DNA of 64,000 nt from an uncultured Eubacteriales bacterium (GCA_900540185.1 UQFH01000001.1:1-64000); one strand, 5' to 3'. Positions 51,927 to 61,981 are shown, counted from the first letter of the stretch. A program made the numbers and translations. The notes: generated by a model from the sequence alone, not told the origin.

Positions 51927-53258
51927 CTATTTAAAAAATGGAAATCCCATTTTGCCAGGTTTCTTTTTCTTTGTCATATTGCCGAATTTTTTCATCATCT
52001 TCTTTGTGTCTTTAAACTGTTTCAAAAGCTTTTGAACTTCGACAGGTGACGTTCCGGACCCATTTGCGATTCTCTCTTTTCTCGAAGCATCAATGATGTC
52101 GGGCTTTGCCCTTTCCATCGGAGTCATACTTCTTATTATCGCCTCAATGCGTGCCATTTGTTTTTCGTCAACTTCAATATTGCCAAGCGCCTTGCTGTTC
52201 ATTCCCGGAATCATTCCCATGATGTCCTTTATCGGTCCCATCTTCTTTAAAGCCGCCATTTGTTCGAGGAAATCGTCAAATGTAAAACTCATATCGCGCA
52301 TTTTTTGCTCGAGTTCTTCGGCTTTCTTTTGGTCATAAACCGCTTCCGCTTTTTCAATCAAGCTCAAAACATCGCCCATGCCGAGAATTCTTCCTGCAAG
52401 TCTGTCCGGTTTAAAGGACTCGATTTTGTCGAGCTTTTCACCCGTTGTTATGAACTTTATCGGCTTGTCGACGACCGACCTGATACTAAGTGCGGCTCCG
52501 CCTCTTGCATCACCGTCGAGCTTTGTAAGAACAACGCCCGTAATCGATAAACTTTCATCGAATGTCTTTGCAACATTTACGGCGTCTTGACCCGTCATCG
52601 CGTCGAGCACAAGTAGCACTTCACTTACAGACACAGCTTTTTCAATGTCTTTAAGCTCTTCCATCAAATTTTCGTCAATGTGGAGTCTTCCCGCCGTGTC
52701 GACCAAAACTACGTCGTGGTTTTCTCTCTTTGCGTATTCATACGCCTCGACAACCGTTTTTGCCGGCGTTTGTGTTCCTCTTTCAAAAACCGGAACTCCG
52801 ACTTGTTCACCTACAACTTGAAGTTGTTTAATTGCCGCAGGTCTGTATATGTCAACTCCGACCATAAGCGGTCTCTTGTTGTCCTTCTTTAAAAGCCCTG
52901 CAAGCTTTGCTGTTGTTGTGGTTTTACCGGCACCTTGAAGACCGCACATCATGATTACTGTCGGCTTTCTCGAAAAATCAAGCTTCTCTTCTTTGCCGCC
53001 CATGATATTTGTGAGCTCTTCATTTACAATTTTTATAACTTGTTGAGCCGGTGTGAGGCTTTCCATAACCTCTTTTCCGATTGCCCTTTCCTTGACGGTT
53101 TTGGTAAAGTTCTTAACGACTTTAAAGTTTACGTCCGCCTCCAAAAGAGCCATCTTTACTTCTCTCATTACCAGGTCGACATCTTTTTCGTTCAGCTTGC
53201 CCTTCCCGGTAATCTTAGAGAGACTGGATTGTATTTTTTCACTTAAACTTTCAAACAT
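51927..53258 (-). CDS. ffh: Signal recognition particle protein Ffh
   Basis: 443 aa from ATG 53258. N domain, G domain with GLQGAGKTTTTAKLAGLL, DIYRPAAIKQL, VLVDTAGRL, TKLDGDARGGAALS, and a Met-rich M domain (MGPIKDIMGMIPGM, IINASRKERIANGSG-type sequence) for 4.5S RNA and signal peptides. It targets membrane proteins with FtsY. Encoded 14 bp after ylxM. Confidence 0.97.
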   Translation of the reverse strand: MFESLSEKIQSSLSKITGKGKLNEKDVDLVMREVKMALLEADVNFKVVKNFTKTVKERAIGKEVMESLTPAQQVIKIVNEELTNIMGGKEEKLDFSRKPTVIMMCGLQGAGKTTTTAKLAGLLKKDNKRPLMVGVDIYRPAAIKQLQVVGEQVGVPVFERGTQTPAKTVVEAYEYAKRENHDVVLVDTAGRLHIDENLMEELKDIEKAVSVSEVLLVLDAMTGQDAVNVAKTFDESLSITGVVLTKLDGDARGGAALSIRSVVDKPIKFITTGEKLDKIESFKPDRLAGRILGMGDVLSLIEKAEAVYDQKKAEELEQKMRDMSFTFDDFLEQMAALKKMGPIKDIMGMIPGMNSKALGNIEVDEKQMARIEAIIRSMTPMERAKPDIIDASRKERIANGSGTSPVEVQKLLKQFKDTKKMMKKFGNMTKKKKPGKMGFPFFK

Positions 53259-53272
53259 ATAATCACCTTTAA

Positions 53273-53620
53273 TCAAATTTCATCGAGCATACTTAGAATT
53301 GCAAAAATTTCTTCTTCAACATCTGTCGGTAAATCTTTTTTCTTTACAGAGTTATTATATAAATTCTCAAGTTTATCTTTTGCACTTTCTATAATATAAA
53401 AATTTCTCGCAAGTTTCAGATTCTCTTCGAATTTTTCGAGATTTGAAACTCCGTTTTTGATATTTGTCGAAACTGCCTGTTTGCTTATGCCAAGCTCTTC
53501 CGCAATTTCAATCATTGTCAAATCGTCATTGTAATATAGATCAAGTGCTTCTCTTTGTCTGTCGGTCAAAAGCTCCTTATAAAAATCATAGAGCTTTCCC
53601 AACTCAAAATATTCTATCAT
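53273..53620 (-). CDS. ylxM: YlxM/p13-like HTH protein
   Basis: 115 aa. YDFYKELLTDRQREALDLYY, NDDLTMIEIAEELGISKQAV, STNIKNGVSNLEKFE: sigma-70 region 4-like helix-turn-helix of the UPF0122 family, which accompanies ffh and modulates SRP activity in streptococci. It is the first gene of the operon; a strong promoter and the inverted repeat GTCAAC-N7-GTTGAC (53634-53653) precede it. Confidence 0.92.
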   Translation of the reverse strand: MIEYFELGKLYDFYKELLTDRQREALDLYYNDDLTMIEIAEELGISKQAVSTNIKNGVSNLEKFEENLKLARNFYIIESAKDKLENLYNNSVKKKDLPTDVEEEIFAILSMLDEI

Positions 53621-53659
53621 AACAACAACCCCTTGTCAACCTTTTTTGTTGACATAGAT

Positions 53660-53688
53660 ATAATATCAGATAAACCAACGCTTGTCAA
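53660..53688 (-). promoter_or_regulatory. Promoter of the ylxM-ffh-rpsP-rplS operon
   Basis: Minus strand TTGACA (53688-53683), 17 bp, TATTAT (53665-53660). Immediately downstream lies GTCAACAAAAAAGGTTGAC, a 6-bp inverted repeat in the 5' leader. Confidence 0.75.
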
Positions 53689-53722
53689 TAGTTTTTTTGC
53701 ATTTTTCATAAATATTTTAAAA

Positions 53723-55033
53723 TTACTCAAATATTGCATTTACAAAGAGTTCCGGCTCGAAAGGTTGAAGGTCGTAAATCGATTCACCGACTCCGACAAC
53801 CTTTACGGGAATTTTTTCTTCGTATTGGATTGGAATTATAACTCCGCCCTTTGCGGTTCCGTCAAGTTTGTTTAATGAAACGCCCGTAATGTCCGCAGCT
53901 TCTTTAAATTCCTTAACTTGAAGAAGGGCATTTTGTCCCGTCGTTGCGTCGAGCGCCAATATAACTTCCATCGTCGCATCCGGCATCTTCTTGTCAATAA
54001 TTCTTTTTACCTTGTTTAACTCGTTCATGAGGTTCACTTTGTTGTGAAGACGTCCGGCAGTGTCGATAATCGTTATGTCGATATTGTTTTTTAGCGAATA
54101 ATCAAGTCCGTCAAACACTACTGCAGCAGGGTCCGCGCCTTCTTTTTGGCTAATGATTTTAACTCCCGCTCTTTCGCCCCAAACTTCGAGTTGCTCAATT
54201 GCGGCAGCTCTAAATGTGTCGGCTGCGATAATTGCAACACTCTTTCCCTCTTGTTTGAATTGATATGCAAGCTTTCCGCAGGTCGTCGTCTTTCCGACTC
54301 CGTTAACACCGACAAGCATCAAAATCGCCGGTGACGGTTCGAGGTGCAGATAGTTGTCTTCGATATGTTCATTCATAACTTCCAAAATAATTTCTTTTAA
54401 AAGTTCCTTTGCTTCCGAAGTTTTGTGGATGCCCTTGTCGACAATTCTTTCTTTCAAAATGTCGATAATGGTCATTGTTGTCGATGCGCCGATGTCCCCC
54501 ATAACCATAACTTCTTCAAGTTCTTCATAGAAATCGTCGTCGATATCGTTTTCTGTAAATACAGAGTTGATTTGGTAGCTGAAATTCTTTCTGGTCTTGT
54601 TGACGCCTTTCATAAATCTCTTGAATATGCTTTCCTTTGTATCTTTCAGCTCTTCTTCTTTGTCTGCATTTTCAATTTCTTTTTTTACCGCCGCGTGAAT
54701 AAATTCTTTTTTCGGCAGTTCATGCTTTTCTTCAAAAACTTCTTTTTTCGGTTCTTCTTTTATTTCTTCGCGCGTCTCAATCTTCGGAGCCGGCTCGGCT
54801 TGCTTGTCTTCAAAAGCTTCATTTTTAACAGGTTCTTCCTTCTTTTCAGGAACTTCTGTTTTTATAGTTTCATTTTTAAATGCCTCTTCATGAGTTTCAA
54901 CCTTCTTTTCAAAAGTCGGCTCCGACTTTTGGGGCTCTTCAACTTTTTTTGTTGACTCCTCTATTACTTCTTCAATCTTATTTTCATCTTCATTCTTTTT
55001 CTTTGAAAATTTATTTTTAAACCAATTAAACAT
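53723..55033 (-). CDS. ftsY: SRP receptor FtsY
   Basis: 436 aa. The first ~135 residues are a Lys/Glu-rich acidic A domain. The NG domain follows: LMLVGVNGVGKTTTCGKLAY, DTFRAAAIEQLEVWGERAG, IIDTAGRLHNKVNLMNEL, LNKLDGTAKGGVIIPI, VGVGESIYDLQPFEPELFV. It docks SRP-ribosome complexes at the membrane. Confidence 0.97.
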   Translation of the reverse strand: MFNWFKNKFSKKKNEDENKIEEVIEESTKKVEEPQKSEPTFEKKVETHEEAFKNETIKTEVPEKKEEPVKNEAFEDKQAEPAPKIETREEIKEEPKKEVFEEKHELPKKEFIHAAVKKEIENADKEEELKDTKESIFKRFMKGVNKTRKNFSYQINSVFTENDIDDDFYEELEEVMVMGDIGASTTMTIIDILKERIVDKGIHKTSEAKELLKEIILEVMNEHIEDNYLHLEPSPAILMLVGVNGVGKTTTCGKLAYQFKQEGKSVAIIAADTFRAAAIEQLEVWGERAGVKIISQKEGADPAAVVFDGLDYSLKNNIDITIIDTAGRLHNKVNLMNELNKVKRIIDKKMPDATMEVILALDATTGQNALLQVKEFKEAADITGVSLNKLDGTAKGGVIIPIQYEEKIPVKVVGVGESIYDLQPFEPELFVNAIFE

Positions 55034-55105
55034 TCGCTCTCTCCTTAATTTGAAATTATAATTTATTATACATTAAATAGCATTTCTTTTCAATGATTCC
55101 GCGCA

Positions 55106-55131
55106 TAAAAAAAGCGACATCTCTGCCGCTT
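55106..55131 (-). terminator. Terminator after the smc-linked hypothetical gene
   Basis: Minus strand AGCGGCA-GAGA-TGTCGCT followed by seven T. It separates the smc block from ftsY. Confidence 0.8.
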
Positions 55132-55146
55132 CATTAGATATTTTAT

Positions 55147-55488
55147 CTAAATATTTCTTTTTTCCGATTCTTTTTTCGCAAGTTCCGCATCGATACCGAT
55201 TTTGTTTATGTCGTCAAAATCCTTGTCCAATTTTTCCTTCTTCTTTTCTTTTATATCTCTTTCGAGTTTCTCTGCTTCTTCACCTACAACAACATTCGGT
55301 TGTGTCACATCGATTGTTCTGTCGATTTGTTCGCTTTCAACGCCCGAAATTCCACCTTCCGGAGTTTGAAGTGATTCCATTTTGTTAATTTCGCTGTTTT
55401 TTAAATCTTCAGCTCTTACAACTCTCACATCTTTTAATTCCTTCGTGTCTTCTGCTTGCGCTTTTTTTAAATCTTTTTCTTTGTCCAT
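55147..55488 (-). CDS. Charged hypothetical protein
   Basis: 113 aa from ATG 55488 (GGAGGAATATAAT before it). Very rich in Lys, Glu and Asp, predicted mostly helical and partly disordered (DKEKDLKKAQAEDTKELKDV; EEAEKLERDIKEKKKEKLDK). No membrane segment or known domain. It sits between smc and ftsY, about 90 bp after smc. Role unknown. Confidence 0.6.
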   Translation of the reverse strand: MDKEKDLKKAQAEDTKELKDVRVVRAEDLKNSEINKMESLQTPEGGISGVESEQIDRTIDVTQPNVVVGEEAEKLERDIKEKKKEKLDKDFDDINKIGIDAELAKKESEKRNI

Positions 55489-55592
55489 ATTATATTCCTC
55501 CAATTTTTAAAACACCAAATTTTATATCGGCTTTCAAGTTAAATCTCTTACAATTTATTGATACCCTTAAAACGATGGAACATAACATTTAT

Positions 55593-58500
55593 TTATTCTT
55601 CTTCATATTCTTCGATTCTCATGCTTATGATATCGCTTATACCCTTCTTTCTCATGCACACACCGTAAATCGTGTCCGCAACTTCGAGTGTCGGTTTTCT
55701 GTGCGTGATAATTAAGAATTGACTATCTTCACTCAACTTTCTTAAGAAATTTGTATAACGCATAATGTTTGCGTCGTCGAGCGCCGCATCGATTTCATCG
55801 AGAATACAAAACGGCGACGGTTTAAGTTTTAAAAATGCAAAGAGAAGTGCCATTGCTGTCAAAGTTTTTTCTCCGCCCGACAAAAGACTAAGCTGTTGCT
55901 CTTTCTTTCCCGGCGGTTTTGCAATGATTTGTATTCCAGTGTTTAACGGGTCGTCCGGGTCCGTCATCGTTAGATCCGCTTTTCCGCCGTTAAATAGTTC
56001 TTCAAAAACATATTTAAAGTTGTTTCTTATTTCTGCGAATGCTTCGTTAAATTGCGCCTTCATATCGCGATTTATCTTTTTCAAAATCGAGAGAAGGTCC
56101 TCAATCGAATCCTTACAATCCGAAATTTGTTTTTCATAGAAAGTCTTTCTTTCAAGAGCTTCCTTATATCCCGCAATCGCCGACATATTGACCGGTCCCA
56201 TCAATTCAATCTTAGAATTTATTTCATTTATATTTTGTGTGAGCTCTCTTAAAGACGCGGTTTCTCTTTCGCTTACAATAAATTCGTCGTATGAAATATT
56301 ATATTCATTCAACAAATCATTCTTTTTTATCTCGAGATTTTCATCGATTCTCGCAATTTTTAAATTGTCGGAATTTATTTTTTCATTTATGCCCGTGATG
56401 TTTTCTCTTATAGAGTCCTCTTGAATCGAGAGAGTTTCAAACTTCGCCCTGAGTTCATTTCGCTCTTTGTAGAGTTCATTTGTTTTTGAGTCGATTAATT
56501 TTTCCTTTTCCTCAAACTCCGTCATACTCTTGAAGAATGAATCCCTGGTTTTACCTTTTTCTTCGAGCATATTCTCGCTCTCTTCGAGAGTATTCTTAAG
56601 ATTTTCGATTTCGATTTCCAAATTCTTCACATGCAAATTGTTTTCATCAATTCTTGACTGCGCATTTTCCTTTTTATACAAAAAGAGCTTTATATTGTTT
56701 TCCTTTTCGTTTAACTCCCTCAAAGATTCGTCAGCCGACTCCTTAAATTTCTCGAACTCGGACTTGTAGCTCTCGTATTCCGTCTTCGATTTCGCATATG
56801 CTTCGTCAGAAATCTCATCAATCAAAATCGAGCTCTTTTCGGCATTAATCTTTTTTAATTCCTCCAAAAGTCCGGCTTTTCTCTCTTCGAGTGAGCCGAG
56901 CTTGTCTTCCATATGATTTTTCTCATTTTGAGTCTTAGCAAACTCGATTTTATAATTTTCGTAATCTCGAACGCTCGATTCATACTTTTCTTTGAAAACG
57001 TTGAAATTATTTATTAACGCATCGGCATCGCCCAATTTTTTAAGAGCCGCTTCATTCGCGCTTAAATCCGTTTTTAGCGCCTTAATTTCGTTTTTGATAG
57101 AGAGAGGTGTGATTTGCTCTTTCTTCCCTTCACCGCCGGTTATAGAGCCGGAAAAGTGGAGGAACTCTCCATCAAGCGTAACAATGCTCGAATTATATTC
57201 GCGGCGTTTTAAAGTTGCGCTTTTTAAATCTTTAAAAATCACAATCGGACCCAAAACGCTCCTGATAAGATTTTCGAGTTCCGGACTTGTTTTCACATGG
57301 TCCGCCGCATAGCCGAGACAGTCTTCGTCAGGTTTTAACGCTTTAAAATTTGCCGGCTTGTTGTAAAGCTCGAGCGGTAAAAAGGTCGCCCTTCCGAATT
57401 TATTGGTCTTTAAAAACTCAACCATCTCTTTGGCGTCGTTTTGCGTTCTCGTTATTATATAATTGAGTTTTGCACCGAATGCCGTTTCAATCGCCTTTGT
57501 GTACTTCGAATCGACATCGATATTGTATGTGACTTCGGCGAGATACCCCTTGTCGTTTTTAAAGTTTTCGTTTACTTTTTTGTTTGAAAATCCCGAAAGT
57601 TGATACTGCTCCAAAATATTGTTCTTAAGTGCAAGTTCATATTTGTTATTTCTAATTTTGTTCTCGAGATTTTCTTTATTTCGGTTAAGCTCCTGCGCCT
57701 CTTTTTGCATGCGCGATAATGTTTCTCGAGATTCTTCGAGCGTGGAGTCGAGTTCTTTTAAAGATTCCCTTTTTTTCTCAAGTCCTTCGCATAAATCTTC
57801 AAAATCTTTTCTCGAAATTTCGAGCGTACTCTTTAAATTTCGAAAAGAACTTTCGAGAGATTCGATTCTTTCATCGTAAAACTCCTCACGTTTTTTGTTC
57901 GAGTCAAAATCGAGTTTGCTTTTGTTGTATGAAAGATTTTCGCTCATCATCTTGTCTCTTAAAGCTTCGAGATTTTTCGACATTTCCTCGAGCTTTTCTG
58001 AAAGTTCAGCTCTCTCTTTCTTTTCGTCACTTGTGAGTCCGCCGTCACCTGTAGAAGTTAATATAATAGACAATTCCTTGTTCGCGAGTTTATATTGCTC
58101 GATTTTTTCGAGATTCGTCTCGATCGTGCTCTTGAGAGTAGAAATGTCCGACTCGAGTCTCTTTATGTTTTCCGTTTCGAGCCTGTGGTTACCCTTTGAC
58201 TCCGTGAAACTTCTGATGACTTCCATTTTTTCTTTCGAAACATTGTCGATTACAATTGAGAGTTCGTCGATTTTTTTCTCGATTTCTCTCGAGTCTTCTT
58301 TGAGTTTTACGATATTTTCGTTTTCTCGCTTCTTGTCGTTTTCGTAAATCTCAATCGAATCCAGGAGTTTCTTTCTGTCGTCTGCGTTTTTGATTAAATT
58401 TTTGTACAGTAAATCGAGCTCCAAATCTTTCTTTACAATTGCAAGCTCTGTGTATTCCTTCGCTTTCGAACTTTCCGTCTTCAAGCGCTCATAATTCTTT

Positions 58501-59093
58501 TTTATCTCACTGTAAACATCCGTGAGTCTGTCGAGATCATCATTGGCATTTTTTATTTTCGCAAGCGCCTCTTCTCTCTTGTAACGGAACTTACTTATTC
58601 CGCTCGCCTCTTCAAAAATAAAACGTCTGTCCTCCGGCTTCGTCGAAAGCACATTGTCGATTTGCCCTTGACCGATAATGCTGTAGCCGTCACGTCCCAA
58701 ACCTGTGTCCATGAAAAGCTCGCGCACATCCTTCAGTCTCACCTTGTTTTTATTTATGTAGTACTCGCTTTCCCCGTCGCGGTACACTCTTCTTGAAACA
58801 ACGATTTCAGAGTATGGAAATCTTTCGAGTTCGCATTCGCTGAATTTTATTTCAACTTCCGCAAATCCCACCGGCTTGATATCGTCCGTTCCTGTAAAAA
58901 TAACATCTTCCATCTTGTTTCCGCGAAGAGTTTTTACACTTGTTTCTCCCAAAACCCATCTTATGGCATCAGAAATATTGCTCTTGCCGCTTCCGTTAGG
59001 TCCGACAATAGCAGTAACTCCAGGAAAAAATTCAAGCTTTGTTGTATTCAAAAAACTTTTAAAACCCTTTATGGTCAATTCTTTTAGAAACAA
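55593..59093 (-). CDS. smc: Chromosome condensin Smc
   Basis: 1166 aa. Walker A head AIVGPNGSGKSNISDAIRWV, long coiled coil (~170-500), hinge (~510-660; GYLAEVTYNIDVDSKYTKAI, FGRATFLPLE), second coiled coil, and the C-terminal head with signature LSLLSGGEKTLTAMALLFAF and Walker B PFCILDEIDAALDD. It forms the ScpAB-Smc loader of chromosome arms. Followed by the charged hypothetical and ftsY. Confidence 0.98.
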   Translation of the reverse strand: MFLKELTIKGFKSFLNTTKLEFFPGVTAIVGPNGSGKSNISDAIRWVLGETSVKTLRGNKMEDVIFTGTDDIKPVGFAEVEIKFSECELERFPYSEIVVSRRVYRDGESEYYINKNKVRLKDVRELFMDTGLGRDGYSIIGQGQIDNVLSTKPEDRRFIFEEASGISKFRYKREEALAKIKNANDDLDRLTDVYSEIKKNYERLKTESSKAKEYTELAIVKKDLELDLLYKNLIKNADDRKKLLDSIEIYENDKKRENENIVKLKEDSREIEKKIDELSIVIDNVSKEKMEVIRSFTESKGNHRLETENIKRLESDISTLKSTIETNLEKIEQYKLANKELSIILTSTGDGGLTSDEKKERAELSEKLEEMSKNLEALRDKMMSENLSYNKSKLDFDSNKKREEFYDERIESLESSFRNLKSTLEISRKDFEDLCEGLEKKRESLKELDSTLEESRETLSRMQKEAQELNRNKENLENKIRNNKYELALKNNILEQYQLSGFSNKKVNENFKNDKGYLAEVTYNIDVDSKYTKAIETAFGAKLNYIITRTQNDAKEMVEFLKTNKFGRATFLPLELYNKPANFKALKPDEDCLGYAADHVKTSPELENLIRSVLGPIVIFKDLKSATLKRREYNSSIVTLDGEFLHFSGSITGGEGKKEQITPLSIKNEIKALKTDLSANEAALKKLGDADALINNFNVFKEKYESSVRDYENYKIEFAKTQNEKNHMEDKLGSLEERKAGLLEELKKINAEKSSILIDEISDEAYAKSKTEYESYKSEFEKFKESADESLRELNEKENNIKLFLYKKENAQSRIDENNLHVKNLEIEIENLKNTLEESENMLEEKGKTRDSFFKSMTEFEEKEKLIDSKTNELYKERNELRAKFETLSIQEDSIRENITGINEKINSDNLKIARIDENLEIKKNDLLNEYNISYDEFIVSERETASLRELTQNINEINSKIELMGPVNMSAIAGYKEALERKTFYEKQISDCKDSIEDLLSILKKINRDMKAQFNEAFAEIRNNFKYVFEELFNGGKADLTMTDPDDPLNTGIQIIAKPPGKKEQQLSLLSGGEKTLTAMALLFAFLKLKPSPFCILDEIDAALDDANIMRYTNFLRKLSEDSQFLIITHRKPTLEVADTIYGVCMRKKGISDIISMRIEEYEEE

Positions 59094-59155
59094 AATAATC
59101 CCTCAACTTCAAAAAATAATCCGGCAGATATGTCCACCGGATAAATCAACACTTC

Positions 59156-59386
59156 TTAAATGCTCTTTTTAACAAAATTTATGCAATCGCCGATTGTTTC
59201 AATATTTTCCAAATCTTCATCATCCGCTTCGATATTAAGCTCAGTTTCAAGTGCCATAATAAGTTCAACCAAATCGAGCGAATCCGCATTCAAATCTTCT
59301 TTAAATGATGTGTTTTCATTTAGAGTGTTTGCTTCAACGCCAAATTGTGAAGCAATTGAATCGTAAATTCTCTTTTCAATATCCAT
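59156..59386 (-). CDS. acpP: Acyl carrier protein
   Basis: 76 aa with the phosphopantetheine site in FKEDLNADSLDLVELIMALE (Ser in DSL). Acidic helical bundle typical of FAS II ACP. It lies 1 bp after plsX, the common Gram-positive linkage. Confidence 0.96.
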   Translation of the reverse strand: MDIEKRIYDSIASQFGVEANTLNENTSFKEDLNADSLDLVELIMALETELNIEADDEDLENIETIGDCINFVKKSI

Positions 59387-59387
59387 T

Positions 59388-60365
59388 TTATATTTCTCCT
59401 TTAAATGAATTTTCTATCTTTTCAATCATATTGGACTCAATTGAGTTTTTTGCAACTACAATCGAATTGTATATCGCATGAACGTCAGAGCTTCCGTGTG
59501 CCTTTACAACAGTTTTCTTAAGTCCCAAAAGCGGTACACCGCCGTATTGTGAGGAATCCAATATACTCAGTTCCTTTTTTATTCCCGCTTTTGCAAGTCC
59601 TAAACCGATTTTTGTTAAAAAGCTTTTCTTTGCCGAGTTCTTTAAAAGATAATTTGCAAATCTAAATCCGCCTTCGAGCGCCTTTACAATAGCGTTTCCC
59701 GCAAAGCCGTCCATAACGACAACATCCGCATCTCCGTCAAAAATATATCTCGCTTCCATATTTCCGACAAAATTCAAATCGCTGTTTTTAAAAAGCTGAT
59801 ATGCTTCTTTTGTAAGAGCGTTTCCTTTGTGCTCTTCGGCACCGTTGTTTAATAGTGAAATACGAGGATTTTCAATATTTAAAATCGACTCGGCATAACA
59901 CTTTGCCATAACTCCGAATGAATAAAGCACATCCGGCGTAACGTCGACATTCGCCCCCATATCAATCAAAACAACGTGTCCCTTTTTTGTCGGGACATTT
60001 GTCGAGAGCGCCGCTCTTTTTATGCCCGGAATTCTTCCGACAATAAGCATGCCGCCTGCGAGAACCGCCCCGGTGCTTCCGCCCGAAACAAATGCATCCA
60101 CGCTTCCCTCTTTTAAAAGATTGAGTCCCACAACAATAGTGCTGTTCTTCTCTTTTCTTATCGCAAGCGCCGGATTTTCATAGTCCGGAGTGATCTCGGT
60201 TTCAGCCGGTACAAACTCAATGCCCGCTTCCTCGATCTTTTCTTTCAAACCGGGAAGACCTACAATTGCAACTTGAATATTCAAATCATTCTTGGCTTTT
60301 TTTGCCGCCTCGATGACAATCTCAGGTCCCTTGTCAAGACCGCTCGAATCAAGTAAAATTTTCAT
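59388..60365 (-). CDS. plsX: Phosphate acyltransferase PlsX
   Basis: 325 aa from ATG 60365 (GGAGGTCGGT before it). SGGSTGAVLAGGMLIVGRIP, LIDMGANVDVTPDVLYSFGV, RISLLNNGAEEHKGN and VVMDGFAGNAIVKALEG are PlsX motifs. The N-terminal signature is MKILLDSSGLDKGPE instead of the canonical DAMGGD-AP, a visible divergence. It converts acyl-ACP to acyl-phosphate for phospholipid synthesis. Confidence 0.93.
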   Translation of the reverse strand: MKILLDSSGLDKGPEIVIEAAKKAKNDLNIQVAIVGLPGLKEKIEEAGIEFVPAETEITPDYENPALAIRKEKNSTIVVGLNLLKEGSVDAFVSGGSTGAVLAGGMLIVGRIPGIKRAALSTNVPTKKGHVVLIDMGANVDVTPDVLYSFGVMAKCYAESILNIENPRISLLNNGAEEHKGNALTKEAYQLFKNSDLNFVGNMEARYIFDGDADVVVMDGFAGNAIVKALEGGFRFANYLLKNSAKKSFLTKIGLGLAKAGIKKELSILDSSQYGGVPLLGLKKTVVKAHGSSDVHAIYNSIVVAKNSIESNMIEKIENSFKGEI

Positions 60366-60418
60366 ACCGACCTCCATATATATTAATTATATGATAAAAA
60401 TCATATTATTTCAAGCGT

Positions 60419-60456
60419 AAAAAAGAGCCGTACTTTTAACATCAAAAGTAAGGCTC
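60419..60456 (-). terminator. Hairpin terminator behind rpmF
   Basis: Minus strand GAGCC-TT-ACTTTTGATGTTAAAAGT-AC-GGCTC followed by six T, between rpmF and plsX. It may attenuate plsX-acpP transcription from the rpmF promoter. Confidence 0.8.
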
Positions 60457-60465
60457 CCAAACAAA

Positions 60466-60648
60466 TTATTGTTCTACTGTAATAACTTCTCTTTTATTGT
60501 AATATCCACAGTGTGGGCATACTCTATGCGGTCTCTTAGGTTCTCCGCATTCCGGGCATTTCATAACGCTAACTCTTGGAAGAGTGTAGGATGAAGCTCT
60601 TCTTTTGTTTTTTCTAGCTTTGCCCGTTCTTCTCTTAGGTACTGCCAT
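60466..60648 (-). CDS. rpmF: 50S ribosomal protein L32 (zinc form)
   Basis: 60 aa: MAVPKRRTGKARKNKRRASS, then the CPECGEPKRPHRVCPHCGYY zinc ribbon with four Cys. The C+ form is retained. Own promoter at 60686-60714. Confidence 0.96.
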   Translation of the reverse strand: MAVPKRRTGKARKNKRRASSYTLPRVSVMKCPECGEPKRPHRVCPHCGYYNKREVITVEQ

Positions 60649-60685
60649 AAATTACACCTCCTAAAAATTTATCAGTCAATAGGAT

Positions 60686-60714
60686 ATTATAAACTATTTT
60701 TTTGTATTTGTCAA
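60686..60714 (-). promoter_or_regulatory. rpmF promoter
   Basis: Minus strand TTGACA (60714-60709), 17 bp, TATAAT (60691-60686); perfect consensus hexamers, immediately after the ackA stop. Confidence 0.85.
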
Positions 60715-60718
60715 TAGT

Positions 60719-61912
60719 TTATTTATTTTCCGTAAGTCTTTTTGTATCTCTTGCAATCATAAGTTCTTCATTTGTCGGAATTGCCATTGCAATAACCTTT
60801 GAATCATCTGTGCTTATGATAGCATCTTTGCCTCTGACATTGTTCTTTTCTTTATCGACTTTAACGCCCATAAATTCAAGTTTTGAAAGAATTTGTTCTC
60901 TCATTTCGATTGAGTTTTCACCAACACCTGCTGTGAATACTATTACATCAACGCCGCCCATTTGTGTTGCGTATGCGCCGATATATTTTCTTACACGGTT
61001 AGCAAATTGATTTAGAGCGATTTCAGCTCTCTTGTTTTTGCCAACTTCAGCTTCGATGTCTCTGAAGTCAGATGAAATGCCTGAAAGAGCTAAAACACCG
61101 CTCTTTTTATTCATAACATTGTCCATTTCCTTTGGAGAAAGTCCTTCTTTTTCCATAATGAATGTAACAATTGCAGGGTCCATATCTCCACATCTTGTTC
61201 CCATACATACGCCTTCAAGCGGTGTGAGACCCATTGATGTGTCGATAACCTTGCCGTGGTCAACAGCAGCCATTGAGCTTCCGTTTCCAAGGTGGCATGT
61301 GATGATTCTTAAATCTTCACGTTTTTTGCCGAGCATTTCAGCAGCTCTCATCGAAACAAAATTGTGGCTTGTTCCGTGGAAACCGTACCTTCTAACCTTG
61401 TATTTTTCATAATATTCATAAGGAAGAGCGTATAAATAATTTTCTTCCGGCATTGTTTGGTGGAAAGCTGTATCAAAAACTACAACATTCGGTACTTCAG
61501 GCATCAAACCTTGAATAGCTTCAATTCCCATAAGGTTTGCAGGATTGTGGAGCGGTGCAAGTGCAAAACATTCTTTGATTTCTTGTAAAACTTTGTCGTC
61601 TACAACAACTGAATCATTGAACTTTTCACCACCGTGAACAACTCTGTGTCCAACAGCATTGATTTCCTTCAAATCGGAAATTGCTCCGTGTTCTTTGTTT
61701 AAAAGTTCGTCCAAAACGAGTTTCAAAGCAACTCTGTGGTCCTTCATTTCAGTTTCAGTTACAAACTTTTCTCCGTCTTTCTTGTGTGTCAATTTCGAGC
61801 CTTCAATCCCGATTCTTTCAACTAATCCGCTTGCCAAAACATCTTCGTTTGCCATATCGATCAATTGATATTTTAAACTTGAGCTTCCGCAATTAATTAC
61901 TAAAATTTTCAT
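60719..61912 (-). CDS. ackA: Acetate kinase
   Basis: 397 aa. INCGSSSLKYQL (first phosphate loop), GHRVVHGGEKF, FDTAFHQTMP, RRYGFHGTSHNFVS, CHLGNGSSMAAVDHGKVIDT and GTRCGDMDP, FTAGVGENS. It makes ATP from acetyl phosphate, the main substrate-level step in acetate-producing fermentation. No pta neighbour. A promoter lies at 61953-61981. Confidence 0.97.
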   Translation of the reverse strand: MKILVINCGSSSLKYQLIDMANEDVLASGLVERIGIEGSKLTHKKDGEKFVTETEMKDHRVALKLVLDELLNKEHGAISDLKEINAVGHRVVHGGEKFNDSVVVDDKVLQEIKECFALAPLHNPANLMGIEAIQGLMPEVPNVVVFDTAFHQTMPEENYLYALPYEYYEKYKVRRYGFHGTSHNFVSMRAAEMLGKKREDLRIITCHLGNGSSMAAVDHGKVIDTSMGLTPLEGVCMGTRCGDMDPAIVTFIMEKEGLSPKEMDNVMNKKSGVLALSGISSDFRDIEAEVGKNKRAEIALNQFANRVRKYIGAYATQMGGVDVIVFTAGVGENSIEMREQILSKLEFMGVKVDKEKNNVRGKDAIISTDDSKVIAMAIPTNEELMIARDTKRLTENK

Positions 61913-61952
61913 TTAAACACCCTTTCTTTATTTGAAATTAATCTCTCATATA

Positions 61953-61981
61953 ATGATATACCAATTGTGATGAAAAATCAA
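61953..61981 (-). promoter_or_regulatory. ackA promoter
   Basis: Minus strand TTGATT (61981-61976), 17 bp, TATCAT (61958-61953), about 40 bp before the ackA start. Confidence 0.65.
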